Shown one piece after another: positions 37,615-42,616 of a DNA stretch of 42,616 bases (positions within the stretch are counted from its first letter, which is position 1; every line of letters begins with the position of its first letter). The translations under genes were made by a program, and so were the position numbers. The notes beneath the pieces were generated by a model. It was not told the DNA's origin, ran no database searches, and worked only from the letters and a program-made list of their open reading frames with translations. The DNA lies in the IMG/VR virus record IMGVR_UViG_3300033153_008305, positions 1-42,616 of that record; one strand, written 5' to 3'. The stretch is from a virus.

Positions 37615-37653
37615 GGCAATAGGATAGCAACCCGAGAGTATGAGGGGACAGAT
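37615..37653 (+). promoter_or_regulatory. Repeated translation leader, copy e
   Basis: GGCAATAGGATAGCAACCCG then AGAGTATGAGGGGACAGAT before ATG 37654. 20 consecutive bases are identical to copy d. Shows that the leader has been copied or conserved across adjacent unrelated coding sequences. Confidence 0.6.
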
Positions 37654-38070
37654 ATGACCGAGCACGCCGAGGCACAGATCATCCTCGACAGCATGACCGG
37701 CGATGTCCGCGCCGAGCTGGCCACATGGGCGGCCGCGGATACCTACGCCCGCGCCATCGTTAGGGCCGAGGGCTATGGCGCCGACTCGATCGGGCCGTTG
37801 ACGGCGGCCAAGGCGCTATCCAACGGGCTCAGCGCCGAGGCGGTTAGCGCCCATTGGAGACTCGCCATCGCAGTCCAAGTCGACGCTATGCTGTACCGCC
37901 TACGGCTAGCTGGCGAGCTAGGCCTAGGGGCCGGGCAACTAGAGTATATTGAGGATATTTTCCCCGCGTCATGGGTGGGGTGGCAATATCTCTCAGGGCC
38001 CGACCGCGACGATATCAACGCGTACATAACGACCGCCGACCCACACGAGGCAGCTAATGCATCGACCTGA
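37654..38070 (+). CDS. Accessory-cluster helical protein
   Basis: 138 residues, Ala/Leu-rich and helical (VDAMLYRLRLAGELGLGAGQLEYIEDIF), acidic overall, with a DRDDINAYITTAD end. Overlaps the next gene by 14 bases. Unknown function. Confidence 0.6.
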   Translation: MTEHAEAQIILDSMTGDVRAELATWAAADTYARAIVRAEGYGADSIGPLTAAKALSNGLSAEAVSAHWRLAIAVQVDAMLYRLRLAGELGLGAGQLEYIEDIFPASWVGWQYLSGPDRDDINAYITTADPHEAANAST

Positions 38071-38299
38071 GGATATCGCCGAGCTGCAAGCCATTGTCGA
38101 CGAGCAATGGATAGGCGGGCTTGACGTGGGCCTTGACCGCGACGGTGTGTCGACTTGGGTCACCGTGTATCTATATGAAGCGGCCTATGATTTCGGGATC
38201 TGCTGGGGTCACAATTGGGACGATATACTCAGTGTAACGGAGGGTGAGAAGCTCCGACTGATAGCCCGGGCGCGCGAGGCCTGCGCACGATTGCAATAG
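38057..38299 (+). CDS. Accessory-cluster protein, WG..W motif
   Basis: 80 residues. Contains VYLYEAAYDFGICWGHNWDDILSVTEGEKLRLIARAREAC, shown here only to describe order: a helix, WGHNWDDIL, then a second helix. The 35784 product has the same order (WGDDWADL..., ILTILYRAQVAY). Short enough to be essentially the shared domain alone. Function unknown; a clue that the motif is a discrete module. Confidence 0.62.
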   Translation: MHRPEDIAELQAIVDEQWIGGLDVGLDRDGVSTWVTVYLYEAAYDFGICWGHNWDDILSVTEGEKLRLIARAREACARLQ

Positions 38300-38322
38300 C
38301 AACACCATGCAAGGGGGTCATC

Positions 38323-38730
38323 ATGAGAGCATTGGGAGTCATCGCGGCGCTGGCCATCGCTGGCTGCAACTCGATCAACATCTACGTGGGCAACGACACG
38401 CGGGCACCGGCCCATTATCGGATATCGTGGGAGGGGGTGCGGATACCCGAGGCCGAGTACGTGGGTACGGTGCAACCGGGCGAAGAGGATATCATCACAA
38501 TCGACGCGGACAAAGATGGCGAGCGCGTTGCCTGGCGCGCGGAGTTTGTCATCGGCGACTACAAGACTGACAACATTTTTGGACCTTGCACTCTCAAATT
38601 CCCGGACTCGATCCGGTTGACGGCGCGATACGACGATGTCTGGTTTGAAAATATGTACCTATTGCAGGTCAATACGGAGACGGCAGAATGTCATACACAC
38701 GGCAGGATAGTCATAAACGACACACTCTGA
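38323..38730 (+). CDS. Phage lipoprotein
   Basis: 135 residues with a type II signal: MRALGVIAALAIAGC, lipobox AIAGC with Cys at 15. AGGGGG precedes the ATG. The mature part is a beta-sandwich-like domain (INIYVGNDTRAPAHYRISWEGV..., IRLTARYDDVWFENMYLLQV) with two further cysteines. Lipidated phage proteins made early often block superinfection (T5 Llp is the known type); here that is inference. Overlaps the following HTH gene by 43 bases. Confidence 0.75.
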   Translation: MRALGVIAALAIAGCNSINIYVGNDTRAPAHYRISWEGVRIPEAEYVGTVQPGEEDIITIDADKDGERVAWRAEFVIGDYKTDNIFGPCTLKFPDSIRLTARYDDVWFENMYLLQVNTETAECHTHGRIVINDTL

Positions 38731-38993
38731 TCACCCTTGCATCCGCCGCGGTCCGACTCCGCTGGCGAATTGAGAGGCTCGCTATGTCCAGACAGGGGCG
38801 GTACGCCGACGAAATGGAGGACGCCGAAAGGCGGGTGATTCAACGCGCCCTCGCCGAATCGTGTGGCATTGTGCGCCACGCGGCGCGGGCGCTCAATCTA
38901 CCCGAGCGCACATTGTGGCGCCATATGCGGCGCTTGGAGATCACGCGCGAGGGGGTGGATGAAAATGAGACACTGCTTGACCGGTACACCTGA
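38688..38993 (+). CDS. Fis-type HTH DNA-binding protein
   Basis: 101 residues from ATG 38688 (GGAG upstream) or 69 from ATG 38784. The C-terminal 45 residues AERRVIQRALAESCGIVRHAARALNLPERTLWRHMRRLEI form a Fis/HTH_8-type helix-turn-helix, as found at the end of NtrC-family activators, written here as the span of the domain rather than a single motif. Likely a small transcription regulator of the recombination genes that follow or the accessory genes before. Confidence 0.72.
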   Translation: MSYTRQDSHKRHTLITLASAAVRLRWRIERLAMSRQGRYADEMEDAERRVIQRALAESCGIVRHAARALNLPERTLWRHMRRLEITREGVDENETLLDRYT

Positions 38994-39011
38994 GCCAGAT
39001 CGGAGGTCCTC

Positions 39012-40100
39012 GTGAAATACAATCCGCCCGAGGGGCGCTTGCGTTGCAGTAGTTTGCCGCGGTTGATTGAGTGCCCGGCTAGCGGCGCCGAGCTAGTGCG
39101 CCGGTATATGTCGGGCGGGCCCTATGCGTCGCTCGGCAATGCCTACCACGGGGCGCTTGGCTACCACGTCGTGGGTGCCGAGCCGGATCTTGACTCGATT
39201 GCATTGTACTACAAGGTCGAATTAGATCAGTTACGGGCGATGTACCTACAAGGCGTCAAGGCGTGGGCCAAGCTCAAAAAGTATTTTCCCGAAGCGTGGG
39301 CCGAGCAACCGCTCGAGTCCGACTCGCTTGTGGGCCACGCGGATGTGTTGAGTCTCACCGCTAGTGGTGTCTCAATATTGGATTGGAAAGGGGCGCGCGG
39401 GGGCCTATCGTGCCGGGCTCAATTGGGCGGCTATACCCATTGTGCCTCGCACATGTTTGGCCCGTTTAAAGGGCGGGCCATGACCGTGGCCGTTTACCTC
39501 CGGACCGGCGAGATCGACGTCACCTATTGGGGCGCGACCGAACTTGAGGAACTGGCGTCCGAGATTGCAACGGCCGGGAATCAAACTGACACATACGGCC
39601 CGGGCCCCGCTTGTGAGTATTGCCCGCGGCAGGTTGGGTGCGACGCGCGCGACGACTGGCTACGTAGCTCGGCGGTGGCGCTTAGGGATGGGCCCGGGGC
39701 TCTTGCCCCCGCGGATTTGGCGGCGTTGTATCCTAGGGCGGTGGCGCTCGAGAAGGCGCTCGGTGCCTACCGGGCGGCGTTGCGCGAGGCTGTTAGGGTG
39801 CATGGTGCTCAGCCTATCGGCGACGGGCGGGAACTGTGCATCACTGAGGAAGAGCATACAAGTATAGCAACGGCCCACGGCGTGGCGGCTTTGAGTGAGG
39901 AACTCGAGATCCCCATGGGGCAAATCGTGGGCGAGTTGACGCTGCCCAAATCCACCATCACCCGGCTTGTCAAAGAGGTCGTGAAAAAGGGCGCGGGCGC
40001 GGCTACTATCCGGCGGGTCTATCAGGAGATAGGCCGGCGCGGGGGATTGACGAAAAGGACTAGTGCGAAGATGGCGGCTAGAAAAATCCGAGATGCGTAG
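39012..40100 (+). CDS. RecB/Cas4-like PD-(D/E)XK exonuclease (DUF2800-like)
   Basis: 362 residues from GTG with GGAGG upstream. Nuclease motifs: early helix RCSSLPRLIECPAS, GHADVLSL (metal-binding His/Asp) near residue 107, ILDWKGARG (D-x-K) near 122, and QLGGYTHCA (QxxxY). Near residue 201 CEYCPRQVGC with an earlier Cys may form an Fe-S cluster as in Cas4/AddB. Paired with RecT downstream, it would generate 3' single strands for annealing. Confidence 0.78.
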   Translation: MKYNPPEGRLRCSSLPRLIECPASGAELVRRYMSGGPYASLGNAYHGALGYHVVGAEPDLDSIALYYKVELDQLRAMYLQGVKAWAKLKKYFPEAWAEQPLESDSLVGHADVLSLTASGVSILDWKGARGGLSCRAQLGGYTHCASHMFGPFKGRAMTVAVYLRTGEIDVTYWGATELEELASEIATAGNQTDTYGPGPACEYCPRQVGCDARDDWLRSSAVALRDGPGALAPADLAALYPRAVALEKALGAYRAALREAVRVHGAQPIGDGRELCITEEEHTSIATAHGVAALSEELEIPMGQIVGELTLPKSTITRLVKEVVKKGAGAATIRRVYQEIGRRGGLTKRTSAKMAARKIRDA

Positions 40101-40218
40101 GGCCTGGCGACTCTTTGCTCTCAAGGCCCTATACGTAGGGCTTATGCTGACCCGGCGGATCCATGGCGAGTTGCTGTCGGCAACAATAGAGTTGACTCGG
40201 CGCCTTCGCGGTGGCTAG
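40093..40218 (+). CDS. 41-residue basic small protein
   Basis: ATG 40093 overlaps the exonuclease stop by eight bases. Product begins MRRAWRLFALKALYVGLMLTR and continues amphipathic and Arg-rich to TRRLRGG. Position and overlap favour translation, but the ribosome binding site is weak. Unknown function, possibly membrane-associated. Confidence 0.4.
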   Translation: MRRAWRLFALKALYVGLMLTRRIHGELLSATIELTRRLRGG

Positions 40219-40230
40219 TGGGGAGATACA

Positions 40231-40320
40231 ATGAGCGATACTGAGACGTTATTGACGGCGGCTATCCTGGCCGCGTTGATGCTAGGCTTGCGGGTCTTTG
40301 GCCCGCGCAGCAAGGGGTGA
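40231..40320 (+). CDS. 29-residue membrane peptide
   Basis: GGGGAGA (40220-40226) precedes ATG 40231. Product MSDTETLLTAAILAALMLGL then RVFGPRSKG: a single membrane helix with a basic C-tail. Stop codon lies three bases before the next ATG. Well-formed ribosome binding site and tight packing support it. Confidence 0.5.
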   Translation: MSDTETLLTAAILAALMLGLRVFGPRSKG

Positions 40321-40323
40321 CAA

Positions 40324-40593
40324 ATGGATGGCCCGGTTCTCAACTCTGAGGGGCTCGAGCTTATGATGCGCTCGCAACCCGACTTTGGCGGCGTCGATGA
40401 GACGATGCATGGGGCCACGGCTACATGCACGGTGTGGCGCGATGGCGAGCCGTATACCGCGGACGCGGATATGGCGGACCATTGGCGGGATTCAATCCCG
40501 TGGCACACTAACGGCGAACGGTTGCTGCGACAGGCGGCGCTGAAGGCAGCGGTTGTTTTGGCCTATGGAGACTTGGAGCTACCTCATGACTGA
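40324..40593 (+). CDS. RecT-fragment-like protein
   Basis: 89 residues, AGGGG upstream. GGVDETMHGATATCTVWRDG and the later PW....ERLLRQAALKAA...YGD align by eye with part of the RecT protein encoded next (GGVHETIEG..ATCSIVRKG, PW...SQRMLAMRARGFAGRD). It appears to be a stand-alone piece of the annealase core. It overlaps recT by eight bases. It may modulate RecT ring assembly or be a decayed duplicate. Confidence 0.6.
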   Translation: MDGPVLNSEGLELMMRSQPDFGGVDETMHGATATCTVWRDGEPYTADADMADHWRDSIPWHTNGERLLRQAALKAAVVLAYGDLELPHD

Positions 40594-41488
40594 GCATGCT
40601 TTGACCATCGCGCGCAAAGAAGAGACCTCGGCGCAACTTTGGCAGCGGGCCTTTGTGCCACAGAACATCGCGGAGGCCACGGGGTTGGTTGAGCGGATCG
40701 TCAAGTCGGGCATGGTGCCGCAGCGGTATTTGGGCAAGCCTGAAATGGCCATTGCAGCCGTCATCGTTGGCACCGAGGCCGGCCTTGGAATGATGACCTC
40801 GCTTCGGTGGGTGGCGATGATCCGGGGCACGCCGTCGCTTTATGGCGATGGGTTCTTGGCGGTCATACTTGCGCACCCGCTTTGCGGCGGGGTGCATGAG
40901 ACTATTGAGGGCGAAGGCGACGATATGGTCGCGACGTGTAGCATTGTGCGCAAAGGATTTGACAAGCCCATCGTGCGTACGTTCAGCGTGGCCGATGCGA
41001 AGCGGGCGAAGCTTTGGGGTGGCCAGGGGCCTTGGTCCCAGTATAGCCAGCGCATGTTGGCGATGAGGGCTCGAGGTTTCGCGGGCCGCGATTCTTTTGC
41101 GGATTCGTTGTGCGGGCTAAAGATTGCCGAAGAAATTGCCGACACCGTGGGTGACTATACGGTGCTCGAAGCGATGCATGATGAGATAGAAGCGGAAAGC
41201 CGCGTGGAGACTGAACCTGAGATAGTCGCCACTGATGACCTCACATCGCGGGGGGTCAAGTGGAGTCTGCGTATTGCTGCCGCTCAAAGCGTTGTCGAGC
41301 TTGCCGAGGTGTCTGCCGATATGGCGGGGTCTGGAATCAAAAAAACGGACCCGCCCCTCCGCGCTCAACTAGCGAAAGAATACACTGCGCGGCTCGCCGA
41401 GCTGAATCGGTCAATCGACGAGGCCCCGGATCTACCCGATGAAAACGGCGAACTGCCAGCCGGTACTATTGACATCGGTCAATTGTAG
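40586..41488 (+). CDS. recT: RecT-family single-strand annealing protein
   Basis: 300 residues from ATG 40586 (TTGGAG upstream). The core shows the RecT-type G.PEMA..VI.GTE.GLGMM.SLRW..MI.GTPSLYGDG..A, and PWSQY..RML..RARGFAGRD. The C-terminal third is acidic and probably flexible. It anneals complementary single strands; with the upstream exonuclease it forms a phage recombination pair. It ends ahead of a non-coding block. Confidence 0.82.
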   Translation: MTEHALTIARKEETSAQLWQRAFVPQNIAEATGLVERIVKSGMVPQRYLGKPEMAIAAVIVGTEAGLGMMTSLRWVAMIRGTPSLYGDGFLAVILAHPLCGGVHETIEGEGDDMVATCSIVRKGFDKPIVRTFSVADAKRAKLWGGQGPWSQYSQRMLAMRARGFAGRDSFADSLCGLKIAEEIADTVGDYTVLEAMHDEIEAESRVETEPEIVATDDLTSRGVKWSLRIAAAQSVVELAEVSADMAGSGIKKTDPPLRAQLAKEYTARLAELNRSIDEAPDLPDENGELPAGTIDIGQL

Positions 41489-41564
41489 ATATACATAGAG
41501 ATTGCGGCGGGGCATACCGGTTGTCTATTTGCAGTGGGCGGCCGTCCTCGTCGCAACAATTCGC

Positions 41565-41594
41565 TTGCCGGTTTGGAGCACCCGAGAATATAAT
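41565..41594 (+). promoter_or_regulatory. Strong promoter of candidate small RNA 1
   Basis: TTGCCG (41565-41570), 18-base spacer and perfect TATAAT (41589-41594). Predicted start about 41601. Confidence 0.6.
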
Positions 41595-41600
41595 AGACGT

Positions 41601-41699
41601 CAACATGCTGTAACGCAGTTGTGTGGCGCGTGGGAGAGCTGACCCCGCGCGTGAGAGCGCCCTCCGTTGGTTGGACCTTGCGGGGGGCGCTTTTCTTTT
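41601..41699 (+). ncRNA. Candidate phage small RNA 1, about 100 nt
   Basis: Delimited by the promoter above and an intrinsic terminator. A first stem-loop lies at about 41627-41651 (GCGCGTGGG against CCCCGCGC with a bulged T, loop AGAGCTGA). The second is the terminator itself. No ribosome binding site plus start codon of meaningful length lies inside. A target or function cannot be read from sequence. Confidence 0.45.
41656..41699 (+). terminator. Intrinsic terminator with T-tract
   Basis: AGCGCCCTCC (41656-41665) pairs with GGGGGGCGCT (41682-41691) over a 16-base loop, followed by TTTTCTTTT. It is the clearest rho-independent terminator in the window and also ends recT transcription. Confidence 0.75.
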
Positions 41700-41714
41700 G
41701 GTGTATCTCTGCCC

Positions 41715-41859
41715 TTGACTCTCTTCTTTTGGATCTGTAGTTTCCGTTTTGCGCGTGGCGGTATTGGATAGTCTCCCATAGGGGCTGTCTGGTTACTCCC
41801 CCCCGAGGCTGCCGCGCGCCCCGCCCTGGCGTTGTGTCCCCCTCGCCGGGGCGGGTTTA
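41715..41859 (+). ncRNA. Candidate small RNA unit 2 (promoter to terminator)
   Basis: TTGACT (41715-41720), 17-base spacer, TAGTTT (41738-41743) could start RNA near 41750. It would end at a 12-bp stem CCCGCCCTGGCG/CGCCGGGGCGGG (41820-41855) with a 12-base loop followed by only TTTA. The promoter and T-tract are weaker than those of unit 1. Confidence 0.3.
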
Positions 41860-41985
41860 TACTCATAGGCTATTGCATAGACTAGGATTCGGTGATGTTC
41901 TCGGTGGGTTGCGCGCCCCGCGGCGACCTTCCTGGCGCTTGCAATTTCTAGGGCGGGGTGCGCGACATTGCACCCTGGGGTGTCT

Positions 41986-42396
41986 ATGACTACAATTGAA
42001 GCCTATTTCGCGCGACTCGGCGCAGCGTCTACCAATGCGTTTTGGGGGGCGTTACTCAACCCAGACCACCGACTATACGAACAGTTGCTCCGCGTACGCC
42101 CATATGATGCGGGCTTGCTGCGTTTGATGTGGGCGGCTAGACAAGGCAAGGGGGCGGTCGGCGAAGAGCTGGCTGTGATCGTGTTCACGGTGTTGTGGGC
42201 TTCGCTCAAACGGCGGGGCTATTCAAACGACGAGATTGCCGTCGCGTTGAAGGGCGCAAAAGAAAAGGATCAAACGATGATTGATACTACCGGAAAAGAA
42301 CCCGGCGCCGTTAGCCCGGCGTTACGGGTTGCGATAGATATCGCTGAGGAAGTTAGAAACCGGAAAAGCGCACCCAACCGACAGGAGGAAGTATGA
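41986..42396 (+). CDS. Hypothetical protein upstream of helicase
   Basis: 136 residues from ATG 41986 (GGGGTG upstream; a TTG at 41968 is possible). Helical protein with FWGALLNPDHRLYEQLLRVRPYDAGLLRLMW and SLKRRGYSNDEIAVALKGAK, not recognised. Its stop overlaps the helicase start (ATGA at 42393), so the two are translationally coupled and it may serve replication. Confidence 0.65.
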   Translation: MTTIEAYFARLGAASTNAFWGALLNPDHRLYEQLLRVRPYDAGLLRLMWAARQGKGAVGEELAVIVFTVLWASLKRRGYSNDEIAVALKGAKEKDQTMIDTTGKEPGAVSPALRVAIDIAEEVRNRKSAPNRQEEV

Positions 42397-42616
42397 GCAT
42401 GGTTGACCCGCCGCCACCGCCGACCGGGCGCAATTCCGTGTTACCACCATATATCCAAGTACACAAGGGAGAAGCGCAAGAGCCCACCACAGGCCCGTCC
42501 GCGAGGATCGTGTTGCCGGCTCCCGTGCCTGATTGCCACACCCTCCCGCTTGAGTATATGCTTAGAGCGGACGTTACAGGACAGTCGTGGATCTTCAAGA
42601 CGCGGGTGAAGGGGGC
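42393..42616 (+). CDS. DUF927-family helicase, N-terminal part (continues at window start)
   Basis: ATG 42393 has AGGAGG at 42383-42388 and overlaps the upstream stop. The frame stays open to the window end. Its codons from 42471 onward match those from base 3 with several substitutions. It therefore supplies the true N-terminus (MSMVDPPPPPTGRNSVL) of the helicase gene. A second ATG at 42399 has a more distant ribosome binding site. Confidence 0.8.
   Translation, partial: MSMVDPPPPPTGRNSVLPPYIQVHKGEAQEPTTGPSARIVLPAPVPDCHTLPLEYMLRADVTGQSWIFKTRVKG
42469..42616. repeat. Right copy of imperfect terminal direct repeat
   Basis: 148 bases matching positions 1-148 with nine substitutions and no gaps. 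The match runs exactly to the window end, showing that the molecule closes on itself or is terminally redundant. Confidence 0.9.

Larger units (their letters stand above)
41489..41985. other. Non-coding interval with two promoter-terminator units
   Basis: About 500 bases without a supportable protein gene. It holds two successive units, each with a promoter and a hairpin terminator about 100 bases apart (41565-41699 and 41715-41859), then about 100 bases leading to the next gene. Short frames on the reverse strand run through the terminator stems and are not credible. Confidence 0.55.

Noticed and set aside
41600-41866. Reverse ORF through the non-coding block
   Set aside because: Runs through two terminator stems and has no credible protein features.

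Overview
The window is essentially one complete genome of a tailed double-stranded DNA phage with siphovirus morphology, GC-rich and gene-dense. Nearly every gene lies on the + strand. The only convincing - strand gene is a small XRE/Cro-type repressor at 34.5-34.8 kb. The two window ends carry a 148-base near-identical direct repeat, and the gene starting at 42393 is the missing N-terminus of the DUF927 helicase gene that enters at base 1. The molecule is therefore circular, circularly permuted or terminally redundant, about 42.47 kb per unit. The host is not identifiable from sequence alone. Sec signal peptides, a lipobox protein and a bare amidase endolysin fit a diderm (Gram-negative) host, but this is inference. 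No integrase, tRNA or CRISPR array was found. Layout: (1) 0-2.7 kb: DUF927 helicase, an AT-rich origin-like region with simple repeats, and a VRR-NUC nuclease. (2) 2.7-3.7 kb: gene-free DNA holding an array of about 70-bp tandem repeats. (3) 3.7-6.0 kb: small early-type genes, including two paralogous Cys/His microproteins with matching promoters, a 32-residue membrane peptide and a Trp/Gly-repeat protein. (4) 6.0-10.8 kb: a Dam-like methyltransferase, then a duplicated [terminase-small-subunit-like + D12-class adenine methyltransferase] cassette, then the large terminase. (5) 10.8-20 kb: head genes. These are portal, a frame-disrupted MuF domain, a Com-like zinc ribbon, an S78 prohead protease containing a near-perfect bacterial parS palindrome, an HK97-fold capsid, connectors, and a tandemly duplicated small structural gene. 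(6) 20-28 kb: tail tube, chaperones with a programmed -1 frameshift, tape measure, distal tail, and tail-tip proteins with carbohydrate-binding, LamG-like and C1q-like domains. (7) 28-33.3 kb: four consecutive genes in the fibre position whose products all begin with Sec-type signal sequences. (8) 33.3-34.6 kb: lysis genes. (9) 34.5-39 kb: repressor plus an accessory cluster whose genes share a repeated promoter, operator and leader cassette and, in three cases, a WG..W motif. (10) 39-41.5 kb: recombination module of a RecB/Cas4-like exonuclease and RecT, with a RecT-fragment paralogue. (11) 41.5-42 kb: two promoter-to-terminator units without ORFs, candidate small RNAs. How the genes work together: DUF927 helicase, VRR-NUC, exonuclease and RecT suggest recombination-linked replication. 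Three adenine methyltransferases next to the terminase could protect the packaged DNA. The morphogenetic genes run in canonical order from terminase to lysis. The accessory cluster appears to be built from a small number of duplicated regulatory and coding modules.
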